Notes: a model not told the origin generated them from the letters alone. A stretch of DNA of 29,013 bases from Parabacteroides sp. (GCA_020026285.1 JAHHQS010000034.1:1-29013), one strand, 5' to 3'; numbered from the stretch's first letter, positions 1-8,063 are shown. Translations and numbers: made by a program.

Positions 1-66
1 GGTGCTTTGTTGGAAGCTATCGAAGGTAAAGTTCTTCCAGGTATCGCAGCTATCAAAGGTGAATAA
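1..66 (+). CDS. pgk: Phosphoglycerate kinase, C-terminal end only (probable)
   Basis: Only the last 21 codons are inside the window, in frame 1, ending in TAA at 64-66. The residues read GALLEAIEGKVLPGIAAIKG followed by E. This resembles the end of bacterial phosphoglycerate kinase, where a glycine-rich loop is followed by 'LEGK.LPG(I/V)AAL'. PGK is the cytosolic glycolytic enzyme that transfers the acyl phosphate of 1,3-bisphosphoglycerate to ADP. The start and the catalytic residues lie upstream of the window, so the call rests on the tail alone. A hairpin terminator follows about 30 nt after the stop. Confidence 0.7.
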   Translation, partial: GALLEAIEGKVLPGIAAIKGE

Positions 67-94
67 TTAGATTAATTCTATTATCTAATATAAC

Positions 95-132
95 AAAGGC
101 GGAGAAATAGTCTTTATTTTTCCACCTTTTTT
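95..132 (+). terminator. Probable terminator of the pgk-like gene
   Basis: AAAGGCGGA at 95-103 pairs with TCCACCTTT at 121-129 with one C/A mismatch, and the 3' arm runs into a T tract (126-132). It lies between the stop of the upstream gene and the hexosaminidase start. The loop is longer than ideal, so efficiency is uncertain. Confidence 0.5.
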
Positions 133-155
133 CTTATAAATCTATACCAATCTTT

Positions 156-2369
156 ATGAAACATATTCTTTCTGCAATTATTTTATCTTGTAGTCTGACG
201 TCGGTTGCCGCTCAGGATAATATCAATATTATTCCAAAACCGATAGAAATAAATCAGACAGCCGGTACTTTCAAGCTTACCAAACAGACGGTAATCAACT
301 GTGACCAGACATTAAACAGTCAGGCTCAGTATTTACAAGATATTCTTGGTTCCTCTACCGGATGGGATCTGCCAATCGTTGGAAAAAGCTCAAAATCAGG
401 TTCTATACGTCTAGCTATATCTTCCGCTGTCAGACAGAAAGAAGGCTACAGACTGACAGTCACGCCTCAATCGGTACTGATTGAAGCAGCTGACGAAGGT
501 GGCGCCTTTTATGGGATACAAACTCTTTTACAACTTTTTCCTGCTGAAGTCTATAGTCCGTACAGACAAAAGAATATGGACTGGACTGCTCCTGCAGTAA
601 CTATATCCGATGCCCCTTCCCAACCATGGCGAGGGATGATGCTCGACGTGGCACGATATTTCTACGATAAGGATTTTGTAAAGAAATACATCGATATGAT
701 GGCTATGTATAAACTGAACAAGTTGCAATTCCATCTGATTGATGATTCCGGCTGGCGTCTGGAAATAAAGAAATATCCCAAACTGACAGAAGTCGGAGCC
801 TGGGCGGGTGAAGTTGGTACAACATCAGGAATAGATCAGAATCGCCTCGGAGGTTATTATACTCAGGAAGATATCAAAGAAATTATCGCTTATGCCAAGG
901 TTCGTAATGTAGAAGTCATTCCAGAGATAGAATTTCCGGCACACATGTTATCAGCAGTTGTCGCTTATCCTTGGCTAAGTTGTACAGAAGAGCAGCATGA
1001 AATGCCGACACAGCATTTTATCAGTCGGGATATCTTATGTGTAGGCAAAGAAAGTTCTTATCAATTTTTACAAGATGTATTAGACGAAACGGTTGATTTA
1101 TTCCCTTCAAAATATATAAATATTGGAGGTGATGAAGCGGTCTACGACCGTTGGAAAACTTGCCCGAAATGCCAGAAAGTAATGAAAGATAACGGACTTT
1201 CGAAGGTTTCAGATCTGCAAGGATACCTGACAAACCGGGTACTTCAGATGATGAAAAAGAAAAATCGGACGGTTATCGGATGGGATGAAATCATCCAAAG
1301 AGGCAAGTTGGATGAACAGGTTGTGGCTCTGTGCTGGCATACTGAAAAGGATACAATCAGAGCCGTTGAGAAGAATCATCTGGCCATTTTAACTCCGGCA
1401 ACACATACTTATTTCGATTTTCCAGAGAGTAAAACTCCGGGAGAAATCAAAGCTGCAACCTGGATGCCTCCTGTTTCCGTTGAGAAATGTTATTCATTAA
1501 GCGTAAAAGATTATGTTCCCGGATCGCATGTTCTAGGTGTTCAAGGCTGCTATTGGTCGGACCAGTTTATTCATGGAACAACCCTTCAGGAACTGTATCC
1601 GCTGAACGAAAATCGATCAGAAAATTATGCAGAATACTTGTCTTTTCCTCGAATTATTGCTCTTGCTGAAGTGGGCTGGACGAAGCAAGACAAGCGAAAT
1701 TTTGAAGATTTCTCACAGAGATTATCCCATCATTTCACCCGTCTGGAGCAAAAAGGATGCCATTACAGAGTGCCTGAACCACGAATTATTTCGATGAAAG
1801 AGTCTGCGGACGGAGTAACTTTTACATTGGATAAGAGTGTTGACGGATCCATAATTCGATATACAACTGACGGAAGTTACCCTACCATTCATTCGAAAAT
1901 CTATACTTCTCCGGTGAAAGTTTCCAATAAAAATAACTTCAGAGCTATCACGGTTGTGAACAATCATCACTATTCTTTGCCTATTTATTTTGCCAGAGAT
2001 TATAAGGAATTCAAGGAGTTTGGAACGTTCACTACGGCTTGGAATCCTTCTGTGATTAAAGAAAAAATCACTCCCTGGAGGATAGATGCTACTGGTAAAA
2101 TTTCAGGAAATGGAACCTATGAAGTGACCTTTATTCAGACTGACGGAACCAAAGATTTACAAATAAAGGATGTCAGGATACTGAAACGCCATGAGTTACT
2201 GGCTTCCCTGGAAGAGGTGAAAACGGTATCAAAAACAACGAAACCAACCTATCGTTTTGTGATAGATTGTTTCGAAGCTGGCACTCCTTTTTATATAGAT
2301 ACACATGTCCTGGGAATAGGAGGAAATGATACAAATGGGGCTGTTTTTATCAAAAAAATCTCAGAATAA
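156..2369 (+). CDS. Secreted beta-N-acetylhexosaminidase, glycoside hydrolase family 20
   Basis: Predicted to release terminal beta-linked GlcNAc/GalNAc from glycans outside the cytoplasm. Residues 1-20 form a signal peptide ending near SVAA/QDN. Residues ~22-150 match the GH20 N-terminal domain (IIPKP opening). The TIM barrel starts at about 158 (RGMMLDVARYF) and contains the hallmark GGDE at 324-327, with Asp326-Glu327 as the catalytic pair of the family's substrate-assisted mechanism. HLIDDSGW (193-200) and WDEII are further family signatures. Residues ~545-615 look like the chitobiase/hexosaminidase C-terminal domain (SIIRYTTDGSYP), followed by a ~115-residue beta-rich end of unknown role. 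The 737-aa length fits multidomain Bacteroidales enzymes. It is a single gene, not inside a recognisable polysaccharide utilisation locus here (no SusC/SusD nearby). Cys12 could suggest a lipobox (ILSC), but the AAQ cleavage site looks more likely. No clear Bacteroidetes promoter box was found upstream. Confidence 0.93.
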   Translation: MKHILSAIILSCSLTSVAAQDNINIIPKPIEINQTAGTFKLTKQTVINCDQTLNSQAQYLQDILGSSTGWDLPIVGKSSKSGSIRLAISSAVRQKEGYRLTVTPQSVLIEAADEGGAFYGIQTLLQLFPAEVYSPYRQKNMDWTAPAVTISDAPSQPWRGMMLDVARYFYDKDFVKKYIDMMAMYKLNKLQFHLIDDSGWRLEIKKYPKLTEVGAWAGEVGTTSGIDQNRLGGYYTQEDIKEIIAYAKVRNVEVIPEIEFPAHMLSAVVAYPWLSCTEEQHEMPTQHFISRDILCVGKESSYQFLQDVLDETVDLFPSKYINIGGDEAVYDRWKTCPKCQKVMKDNGLSKVSDLQGYLTNRVLQMMKKKNRTVIGWDEIIQRGKLDEQVVALCWHTEKDTIRAVEKNHLAILTPATHTYFDFPESKTPGEIKAATWMPPVSVEKCYSLSVKDYVPGSHVLGVQGCYWSDQFIHGTTLQELYPLNENRSENYAEYLSFPRIIALAEVGWTKQDKRNFEDFSQRLSHHFTRLEQKGCHYRVPEPRIISMKESADGVTFTLDKSVDGSIIRYTTDGSYPTIHSKIYTSPVKVSNKNNFRAITVVNNHHYSLPIYFARDYKEFKEFGTFTTAWNPSVIKEKITPWRIDATGKISGNGTYEVTFIQTDGTKDLQIKDVRILKRHELLASLEEVKTVSKTTKPTYRFVIDCFEAGTPFYIDTHVLGIGGNDTNGAVFIKKISE

Positions 2370-2396
2370 TCAGGCGGATTTTGCAGCCTGAAACAT

Positions 2397-2449
2397 AAAA
2401 AAGGAGCTGTTTTCGTGTTCGATTCAGAACAGGGAAACAGCTCCTTTTT
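2397..2449. terminator. Strong bidirectional terminator between convergent genes
   Basis: AAAAGGAGCTGTTT (from 2399) and AAACAGCTCCTTTT (2435-2448) form a perfect stem of at least 14 bp around a 22-nt loop, with T runs on both outer sides. It serves the hexosaminidase gene (+) and pyrD (-), which converge here. A smaller CAGGC/GCCTG hairpin sits just upstream at 2371-2390. Confidence 0.9.
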
Positions 2450-2469
2450 CTTATATGATTATCGTCTTT

Positions 2470-3381
2470 TTACACTTCCAAAGCACCTATGATTTCTTTC
2501 ACAGACTTGAATCCATGACGATCACAATAGTCGTTTATACCATCAATCACCTTGACCGAAATAGTCGGATCGATGAAATTATATGTTCCAATCTGGATTG
2601 CAGTTGCTCCTGCAAGCATAAATTCTACGGCATCTTTCCAGTTGGAAATACCTCCCAAACCAATGATTGGAATGTTCACAACCTTCGAAGTCTGCCATAC
2701 CATTCTTAAAGCAACAGGTTTGACACATGAACCGGAAAGGCCGCCAGTTACTGTAGATAATACTGGTTTTCTTTTTTCAGCGTTAATGGCCATTCCCATC
2801 ATTGTATTAATCATAGAAACAGCATCAGCACCTTCAGCTTCAACAGCTCTGGCAATCTCTGTAATATCAGTTACATTAGGAGAAAGTTTTACAATAAGTG
2901 TTTTAGGATAAGCCTTACGGACAGCACGAACAACTTCTGCAGCGCCAGAAGCTGTAACACCGAAAGCCATACCTCCCTGCTTCACATTAGGACATGAAAT
3001 ATTCAATTCGATTGCCGGGATTTTATCCAGTTCAGCAATCTTTTCTGCACATTGAACATAGGTCTCAACCGAAGAACCACTGACATTTACAATCATGTTG
3101 GTATCGATGTCCTTGATTTCAGGATAAATATGATCAGCAAAATACTGAGCACCTTTATTCTGAAGCCCTACGGCATTCAACATTCCCGAAGGAGTTTCTG
3201 CCATACGCGGATAAAGATTTCCTTCACGAGGCTGAATAGTTGTCCCTTTAACAAAGATTCCTCCCAAACGGGAAATATCAAAGAAATCAGCATATTCAAT
3301 ACCATATCCAAATGTTCCCGATGCAGTCATTACAGGGTTTTTCAACTGCAAACTTCCAATATTTACATTTAATTCTGCCAT
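2470..3381 (-). CDS. pyrD: Dihydroorotate dehydrogenase type 1B, catalytic subunit
   Basis: FMN enzyme that oxidises dihydroorotate to orotate, the fourth step of de novo pyrimidine synthesis; type 1B enzymes pass electrons to NAD+ through PyrK. The 303-aa length is typical. It is a TIM barrel with SGTFGYG at 21-27, [11 protein letters not shown] near 45-55, and NISCPN with the active-site Cys130, the base expected in class 1 enzymes (class 2 uses Ser). The C-terminal half has the phosphate/FMN-binding GLGGIS and GATAIQIGT motifs. The first 13 nt overlap the end of pyrK, so the two are transcribed and probably translated together as the alpha2beta2 complex. A strong terminator follows the stop. 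Confidence 0.96.
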   Translation of the reverse strand: MAELNVNIGSLQLKNPVMTASGTFGYGIEYADFFDISRLGGIFVKGTTIQPREGNLYPRMAETPSGMLNAVGLQNKGAQYFADHIYPEIKDIDTNMIVNVSGSSVETYVQCAEKIAELDKIPAIELNISCPNVKQGGMAFGVTASGAAEVVRAVRKAYPKTLIVKLSPNVTDITEIARAVEAEGADAVSMINTMMGMAINAEKRKPVLSTVTGGLSGSCVKPVALRMVWQTSKVVNIPIIGLGGISNWKDAVEFMLAGATAIQIGTYNFIDPTISVKVIDGINDYCDRHGFKSVKEIIGALEV

Positions 3382-4151
3382 GATAATTTCTCAATATTAA
3401 ATACAGGACCTTCAGTACATACACACACATGATGTTCATCTTTAGTTTTTTCAACACAACAAAGACAAGCACCAATACCGCAAGCCATTGTGTTTTCTAA
3501 AGATACTTCACATGAAATAGAATTTGCTGATGCATATCTGGCAACAGCCATCATCATCGGTTTAGGACCACAAGTGTATATTTGTTCAAACTGTATCTTA
3601 CTCAATACTGTATGATTGGTTACATAACCTTTTTCACCCATAGAACCGTCTTCGGTAGTTACATAAACATTTCCATACTGTTCAAACTGATCCAGCTGAA
3701 GCAAATCATTTTTTGAGCGTGCACCCAGAAGGAAAGTAGGTTCGAAACCAGCCTTTTTCAAACAGGCTCCTAAATACAACATTGGAGCTGTACCAACGCC
3801 GCCGCCAACAAGTAAAAGTTTTCTGTTATCACCTGCCTGAGGTAGAGTGAAACCATTACCCAATGGAAGCATGATATTGATTAAGTCTCCAACTTTTGAT
3901 TCTGCCAATTTGCGTGTTCCATCGCCAACCAATTGAATAAGAAGCCATAACTCATTTTTTTCTTTGTCAACAAAGTTAACAGAGATTGGACGTCTTAAAT
4001 ACGTTGTAGCTGAATTATCCACACGGACTTGTACAAACTGTCCAGGTTTCATTTCCGGCAATCTGCCATCTGCTGTAAGTTTCAGCAAACAATAATTCTG
4101 ATGAAGACGACAATTCTCTGTCACCTTCATGTCAAGCATATACTTCTTCAT
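3369..4151 (-). CDS. pyrK: Dihydroorotate dehydrogenase electron-transfer subunit (FAD, 2Fe-2S)
   Basis: Partner of PyrD in the type 1B enzyme: takes electrons from FMN in PyrD through a 2Fe-2S cluster to FAD and on to NAD+. The ferredoxin-reductase-like N-terminal part has RRPISVN (53-59) for FAD. The nucleotide-binding part has GGGVGTAP (116-123) and CGPKPMM (194-200). The C-terminal cluster site is Cys224, Cys229, Cys232 and Cys245, matching the PyrK spacing C-x4-C-x2-C-x12-C. Length (260 aa) is normal. A Bacteroidetes -7 element lies ~30 nt upstream of the start, so pyrK begins a two-gene operon separate from the regulator gene behind it. Confidence 0.95.
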   Translation of the reverse strand: MKKYMLDMKVTENCRLHQNYCLLKLTADGRLPEMKPGQFVQVRVDNSATTYLRRPISVNFVDKEKNELWLLIQLVGDGTRKLAESKVGDLINIMLPLGNGFTLPQAGDNRKLLLVGGGVGTAPMLYLGACLKKAGFEPTFLLGARSKNDLLQLDQFEQYGNVYVTTEDGSMGEKGYVTNHTVLSKIQFEQIYTCGPKPMMMAVARYASANSISCEVSLENTMACGIGACLCCVEKTKDEHHVCVCTEGPVFNIEKLSWQN

Positions 4152-4178
4152 ATATATATGATTACAAACATTCTAATG

Positions 4179-4186
4179 CAAAGATA
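4179..4186 (-). promoter_or_regulatory. Bacteroidetes -7 box for pyrK-pyrD
   Basis: On the minus strand this reads TATCTTTG, an exact match to the Bacteroidetes -7 consensus TAnnTTTG, 27 nt upstream of the pyrK ATG. No clear TTTG stands at the -33 position. Confidence 0.65.
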
Positions 4187-4196
4187 CAAAAGAAAG

Positions 4197-4212
4197 ACTA
4201 ATTTAGATTAGT
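4197..4212 (-). terminator. Possible weak terminator of the XRE gene
   Basis: ACTAAT-TTAG-ATTAGT forms a 6-bp AT-rich hairpin just after the XRE stop. On the minus strand it is followed by CTTTCTTTTG, which runs straight into the pyrK -7 box. The stem is weak, so read-through into pyrK is plausible. Confidence 0.35.
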
Positions 4213-4219
4213 TAACGTA

Positions 4220-4672
4220 TCATTCATTTTTCGATTTTTCAGGAACAAAAGATTCATAGGTGTTATCTGAGTAGAAAACAAGAATCCGAGTAACCGTTTT
4301 TGTGCTTTTTTCGACAGGTATAAATAGTTGTTTCTCTGAAGGATTATTATCTACTGTATGTGATGAATCTTCAATAGAATTATGTTCCTCTGAATTGGAC
4401 ACAAGATTTATCTCCCTGGGAACATCCGTCTGTAAGGATTCAGACTTTAAATCTTTTGAATCCTCACGTAAAATATCACCAATACCAAATAACAGCCAGT
4501 CAGGATTAATATTTGAAAAATAATTTAGAATTTTCATAATCACATCCAGACTCGGATTATTCCGTCCAGAAATGATATGGGACATGGCCGCACGCTGAAT
4601 ACCAATCGCACTGGCAAACTGCGCTTGTCCCATTCCTTCATGTTCCATTATTTTAATGATACGATCTTTCAT
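4220..4672 (-). CDS. XRE/CI-family helix-turn-helix transcriptional regulator
   Basis: A 150-aa DNA-binding protein. Residues ~5-62 form a classic HTH_3 domain: QAQFASAIGIQRAAMSHIIS has the two-helix pattern, with a recognition helix near 26-37, followed by NPSLDVIMKILNYF and PDWLLFGIGD, typical of phage-repressor-like regulators. Residues ~70-115 are a Ser/Asp/Glu-rich linker without obvious fold. The end (TRILVFYSDNTYESFVP) is a short beta-like segment. There is no peptidase or inducer domain, so the signal it senses cannot be read from the sequence. It stands alone with its own promoter, in front of an AT-rich region full of TGTAWACA palindromes that I infer to be its operators. Whether it also controls pyrKD is unknown. 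Confidence 0.85.
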   Translation of the reverse strand: MKDRIIKIMEHEGMGQAQFASAIGIQRAAMSHIISGRNNPSLDVIMKILNYFSNINPDWLLFGIGDILREDSKDLKSESLQTDVPREINLVSNSEEHNSIEDSSHTVDNNPSEKQLFIPVEKSTKTVTRILVFYSDNTYESFVPEKSKNE

Positions 4673-4730
4673 AAACTTCGAGATGAAATAGATAAATCTG
4701 TCAAAATGGCTTATTTTTGTTTATAAAACT

Positions 4731-4786
4731 AGTATAAGTCTGTTAATACAAAGATATACATATTTTGTAAACAATCAAGTATAAGT
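4731..4786. repeat. Two AGTATAAGT direct repeats flanking the XRE promoter
   Basis: AGTATAAGT occurs at 4731-4739 and 4778-4786, 47 nt apart, each next to a TTTATAAAA stretch. The pair brackets the -7 and -33 elements. They share the GTATA core of the TGTATACA sites and may be weaker operators of the same regulator; this is inference. Confidence 0.45.
4749..4778 (-). promoter_or_regulatory. Promoter of the XRE gene, with an internal operator-like site
   Basis: On the minus strand TATCTTTG (4749-4756) matches TAnnTTTG, and TTG (4776-4778) lies 19 nt upstream, the correct Bacteroidetes spacing. The palindrome-like TGTAAACA (4766-4773) sits in the spacer, where a bound repressor would block sigma factor access. 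This fits autorepression. Confidence 0.65.
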
Positions 4787-5189
4787 TTATAAAAATATAT
4801 AGATACATTCATAAACACATTGATACATTTGTATTCATATTTGGTGATATACGTTTGTATACATATTGAAGCAATCATTCTAAAAATATGTTTATATATA
4901 TGGTATTCAATAAGATAAGCACCAATATACTTATGTATATTATACATCTGTTACCAAATTTTATGCAAATTATAATTAAAATTGATCCATTACTTTAAGA
5001 TATGAAAGGAACTTATTGGTTCTTATTGAAAGTATATGGAAATATTTATGATATATAATGATACTCGTTTTTTATGTAAACATATATTATTGTATACATT
5101 ATATTTATGTATACATACATATATTTCGGAAAAAGATAAACATAAGTATACAAAAATCACTCTCCTATTCGTTATAACATTTGTATACA
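4766..5189. promoter_or_regulatory. Array of TGTAWACA palindromes (putative XRE operators)
   Basis: Exact TGTAWACA sites lie at 4766-4773, 4856-4863, 5075-5082, 5091-5098, 5108-5115 and 5182-5189; a one-mismatch copy AGTATACA is at 5145-5152. Most are flanked by T[TA] and [AT], giving 10-12 bp palindromes such as ATGTATACAT. Centre spacing in the dense part is 16, 17, 37 and 37 nt. The density is well above what base composition alone would suggest, although the region is strongly AT-rich and low in complexity. Binding by the neighbouring XRE protein is inferred. Confidence 0.5.
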
Positions 5190-5413
5190 CCCCTTTTTTA
5201 TTACCAATTGTTACATTCCAAGATTATTCTGCATCATCGAATACTGACAAAATGACTCATTACTCTCTCCCCTATTTTATTTGATTCCATGTTTTCCCGA
5301 TAAAACTCCTTAAACCCCGATTTCAGGCGTTATTTCCATACAATTGTACAGTTGATTGCAAATATTAAAAATATAGAGGGGTAAAAACGCACTTAATATG
5401 CTATTAATCAAAA

Positions 5414-5473
5414 AGAAAGGGCCTATTTTTCAGAACACTTTTTGATAGCATTCAGAGAAATAGCCCCTTTTTT
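5414..5473 (-). terminator. Terminator of the amn-holA operon
   Basis: AAGGGCCTATTT (from ~5417) pairs with AAATAGCCCCTT (~5458-5469) with a single mismatch. On the minus strand the second arm is followed by CTTTCTTTTT. It lies 30 nt beyond the holA stop. Confidence 0.75.
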
Positions 5474-5502
5474 ACAAGAAAATACTAAAAATGTATTTTT
5501 TA

Positions 5503-6525
5503 TCAGTGAAGTATTTTATATACGAGTTCTTTTAGAATTTGTCCATTGTCAAAAGATGAATTTTCCACTCCCTTTGATTGAGCATCCGCTTTTCGTATTT
5601 CACTGATCAGATTAAAAACTTTCATGGCCGGATAGTTTTTTAATCCGATTGTATAATCCTTAAGCTGGAAACTAGACCTTAATCCCATAGCCGACATCAA
5701 TCCGGCTTCGGACCTGTCCCTCGTATAATAACAAATCAGCAGGTTTGAAAAATAATTAAATAATACAGAAAGTGTTACCTGTATCGGATTGTTTTTAGGA
5801 TTACTTTCAAAATACTTGATAATCCGGTTTGCCCGAAGAACATCCTTAACCGAAATGGCTCTCAACAACTCGAAGTTATTGTATTCTTTGCTGATTCCGA
5901 TATTTTTCTCGATCAGTTCCGGTGTGACGCGTTTTAAGCCTTTTTCAGCAAGTATAATTCCCAGCTTGTCTAATTCTTTATCCAACCTGTTTAAATCGTT
6001 TCCAAGGTAATCAGAGAGCATTTGTGCGGCTTTCTGGTCGATTGACAGTGATCGGTTTTGAAGCTGGCCACTAATAAAGTTGGGCAACTTATATTCTGAA
6101 ATTTTTTTAGATTCAAACAGGACTCCATTTTTCTCGACAAGACCTGCCAGAGTTTTACGACGATCCAGATTTTTATATTTATAATTTAATACCAAAATGG
6201 TCGATTGGAGAGGCTGTCTGACATACGAAGCCAATGTCTCTATGTCACGCATCTGTTGAGCCTCCTTGACAACGATCAGTTGATACTCCGACATCATCGG
6301 ATATCTCCTTGCAGCATTTATAACCGAGACAGCATCCGTGTCGGCACCATAAAGCAGAATCTGATTAAAATCCTTTTCCGATTCCTCAAGAACAGTATCA
6401 AGCAACAAATCTGTAATCTTGTCGATAAAGAAAGGCTCTTCTCCCATCAGCACATAAACCGGCATGAAATGTCTCGCCTTGATATCCCGACAAATCTCGT
6501 CGTAAGTAAATTCTTTTTTTGCCAT
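5503..6525 (-). CDS. holA: DNA polymerase III subunit delta (clamp loader)
   Basis: Delta opens the beta sliding clamp as part of the clamp-loader complex in replication. The 340-aa protein follows the family layout: an N-terminal RecA-like fold (MPVYVLMGEEPFFIDKITD at 21-39, the usual 'YLLYGEE..L' start), a region with RRYPMMSEYQLIVVKEAQ (~73-90), and LNYKYKNLDRRKTLAG, then the lid and C-terminal collar (LGNDLNRLDKELDKL, the 'G.D...L..EL.KL' signature). As expected for delta, there is no working Walker A. It follows amn with an 8-nt gap, so the two form an operon; a terminator closes it. Confidence 0.93.
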   Translation of the reverse strand: MAKKEFTYDEICRDIKARHFMPVYVLMGEEPFFIDKITDLLLDTVLEESEKDFNQILLYGADTDAVSVINAARRYPMMSEYQLIVVKEAQQMRDIETLASYVRQPLQSTILVLNYKYKNLDRRKTLAGLVEKNGVLFESKKISEYKLPNFISGQLQNRSLSIDQKAAQMLSDYLGNDLNRLDKELDKLGIILAEKGLKRVTPELIEKNIGISKEYNNFELLRAISVKDVLRANRIIKYFESNPKNNPIQVTLSVLFNYFSNLLICYYTRDRSEAGLMSAMGLRSSFQLKDYTIGLKNYPAMKVFNLISEIRKADAQSKGVENSSFDNGQILKELVYKILH

Positions 6526-6533
6526 AATATCAT

Positions 6534-7310
6534 TTACCAGCTAAAACGAATATGCTGGATTGTTTTCTTGTCTTCGATAATTTGTTTCAATGCAGAGACT
6601 CCCAGCATGACATGCTCTGATGCGAAATTTTTAGTTACCTGCTTATCGCTCTCTTCCGTTTTGATTCCGGATTCTTCCATAGGCATATCCGAAATCATCA
6701 ATAAAGCTCCGGTAGGTATTTTATTCGCGAAACCGGCAGTCAGCAAAGTAGCCGTTTCCATATCGATTCCGGTAGCATGTGTGACTTTCAAATATTCTTT
6801 AAATTCCGAATCGTATTCCCATACTCTGCGGTTGGTTGTATAGATTGTTCCCGTCCAGTAGTCATGACCGCGATCACGAATCGCCGATGAAATGGCCCTA
6901 AGCATGGAGAATGCCGGAAGAGACGGCACTTCAGGTGGAAGATATTCATCCGATGTACCTTCACCACGAATGGCTGCAATTGGGAGCAGATAATCTCCTA
7001 ACTGATTTCCTTTTTTCAAACCGCCACATTTCCCCAGGAACAAAACAGATTTCGGTTTGATGGCAGATAACAAATCCATAATTGTTGCAGCGTTGGCACT
7101 TCCCATTCCAAAATTGATTATGGTAATTCCATCCGCTGCCGCATTCGGCATCGATCCTCTCAATCCAAGTATCGGCACCTGAAAATGATCTGCAAAAATT
7201 TCAACATACTTGGTGAAATTAGTAAGCAAGATGTAATCAGTGAAATCCTCTAACCTTCTTTCGGTATATCGAGGAAGCCAATTTTCTACAATATCCTGTT
7301 TTGTTTTCAT
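6534..7310 (-). CDS. amn: AMP nucleosidase, short form
   Basis: Predicted to hydrolyse AMP to adenine and ribose 5-phosphate, or a related purine nucleoside/nucleotide N-glycosidic bond. The 258-aa protein is a nucleoside phosphorylase-fold enzyme: FGMGSANAA (67-75), FLGKCGG (91-97), the ribose-binding GIDMETA with Glu185, and SDMP with Asp208, the usual catalytic acid position. It lacks the ~200-residue N-terminal regulatory domain of the 484-aa E. coli Amn, as is normal for Bacteroidetes annotations of this name. A related nucleoside phosphorylase function cannot be excluded by eye. First gene of a pair with holA. Confidence 0.85.
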   Translation of the reverse strand: MKTKQDIVENWLPRYTERRLEDFTDYILLTNFTKYVEIFADHFQVPILGLRGSMPNAAADGITIINFGMGSANAATIMDLLSAIKPKSVLFLGKCGGLKKGNQLGDYLLPIAAIRGEGTSDEYLPPEVPSLPAFSMLRAISSAIRDRGHDYWTGTIYTTNRRVWEYDSEFKEYLKVTHATGIDMETATLLTAGFANKIPTGALLMISDMPMEESGIKTEESDKQVTKNFASEHVMLGVSALKQIIEDKKTIQHIRFSW

Positions 7311-7347
7311 ATCCCCATTTTTTAGAGTTATACGATTCTTAAGAAAA

Positions 7348-7355
7348 CAAATATA
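7348..7355 (-). promoter_or_regulatory. -7 box for amn-holA
   Basis: Minus strand TATATTTG matches TAnnTTTG, 37 nt upstream of the amn start. The -33 position holds only TTTC (7373-7376). Confidence 0.55.
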
Positions 7356-7422
7356 CGATAAAAAAGGAAAATGAAAGATGTGTATACTGGCAAATAGTAG
7401 TTAAAATCTTATTTCTTTTGAA

Positions 7423-7430
7423 TACCTTTG
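7423..7430 (+). promoter_or_regulatory. -7 box for the HsdR-N-like gene
   Basis: TACCTTTG matches TAnnTTTG, 23 nt upstream of ATG 7454. It overlaps the alternative upstream TTG start at 7418, which argues that the ATG at 7454 is the real start. Confidence 0.65.
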
Positions 7431-7453
7431 TCCGAAAATATAGAATACAATTT

Positions 7454-7918
7454 ATGGACCGACTTAATTTACCGGAATTTTCTGCTAAGATTATCAAGCG
7501 TAACGAGAAGAATTTTATCTTCGATCAGACTCGAAAAAAATATGTAGCATTAACTCCCGAAGAATGGGTCCGCCAGCATTTTGTCAATTATCTGATAACC
7601 GTAAAGGGGTTCCCTATTGAGATTATAGCCAATGAGGTTGCCATCAAGTTAAACAATACGGCCAAGCGATGCGACACGATTGTATATAATGCGTTTTTAG
7701 AGCCTTTAATCATCGTGGAGTATAAATCTACCGCCGTTGATATAACAGAGGCTGTATTCAGCCAGATATTGCGTTATAACATGGTTCTACATGCCGATTA
7801 CCTGATCGTCAGTAACGGAATCAAACATATTTGCTGCAAAATAGACTATGCAAACAGAAAATATGAATTTTTAAGAGAGATTCCCTCCTTTCAGGAAATA
7901 GTGAACAAATCAGTCTGA
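7454..7918 (+). CDS. Stand-alone HsdR N-terminal-like (PD-(D/E)XK) protein
   Basis: A 154-aa protein resembling the N-terminal nuclease-like domain of type I restriction subunit HsdR (HSDR_N_2 family). The fold is visible as LTPEEWVRQHFVNYLI, then IANEVAIKL, KRCDTIVYN (the active-site Asp strand) and PLIIVEYKST (the E-x-K strand), followed by a helix and YLIVSNGIKHICCKID. Asp, Glu and Lys of a PD-(D/E)XK site are all present, so nuclease activity is possible but unproven. There is no helicase motor, specificity or methylase gene nearby, so it is not a restriction system. It is divergent from amn-holA, and my recollection is that Bacteroidetes genomes often keep such a gene beside holA, suggesting a housekeeping DNA role. 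ATG 7454 was chosen because an in-frame TTG start at 7418 would lie upstream of the predicted transcription start. Confidence 0.8.
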   Translation: MDRLNLPEFSAKIIKRNEKNFIFDQTRKKYVALTPEEWVRQHFVNYLITVKGFPIEIIANEVAIKLNNTAKRCDTIVYNAFLEPLIIVEYKSTAVDITEAVFSQILRYNMVLHADYLIVSNGIKHICCKIDYANRKYEFLREIPSFQEIVNKSV

Positions 7919-8021
7919 ACCATTCTTCCCCGTACCTATAAGACTCATCATCGCAGGGAATAGAAACAAAAGGATCAATCTTTCCCGGCAGCTGTTTTTG
8001 GATGCTTTATGAGAATAAAAA

Positions 8022-8063
8022 AGAGAATCCTGTAATTGCGAATACACAATTACCAGATTCTCT
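8022..8063 (-). terminator. Terminator of the small gene at 8101-8310
   Basis: AGAGAATC (8022-8029) pairs with GATTCTCT (8056-8063), and GTAATTG with CAATTAC inside, with a 2-nt mismatch between. On the minus strand the hairpin is followed by TTTTTTATTC; on the plus strand it is not T-rich. It therefore belongs to the minus-strand gene, although it may also stop the HsdR-N transcript. Confidence 0.7.

Larger units (their letters stand above)
4673..5502. other. AT-rich region without a convincing gene
   Basis: About 830 nt between the XRE start and the end of holA. Short open frames (for example 5036-5284 plus, 4729-4947 minus) encode low-complexity I/Y/K/H-rich peptides with no recognisable domain and no promoter, so I do not call them. 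What it does hold is the XRE promoter, the TGTAWACA array and, at the right end, the holA terminator. The stretch 5285-5410 shows nothing I can name. Confidence 0.6.

Noticed and set aside
2552..2911. 119-aa plus-strand open frame opposite pyrD
   Set aside because: Antisense shadow of pyrD with no supporting signals.
4729..4947. 72-aa open frame on the minus strand upstream of XRE
   Set aside because: It covers the XRE promoter and is made of repeated AT-rich codons (MYNIHKYIGAYLIEY type) without family features.
5036..5284. 82-aa open frame on the plus strand in the AT-rich gap
   Set aside because: Low-complexity I/Y/H/T composition, no domain, no promoter or ribosome site; the TGTATACA repeats account for much of it.
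6205..6843. 212-aa plus-strand open frame opposite holA and amn
   Set aside because: It is antisense to two clearly conserved genes, and the protein has no recognisable domain.
7381..7388. TGTATACT near the amn/HsdR-N promoters as a further XRE operator
   Set aside because: A single one-mismatch copy of a short AT-rich motif is expected by chance; no array is present here.
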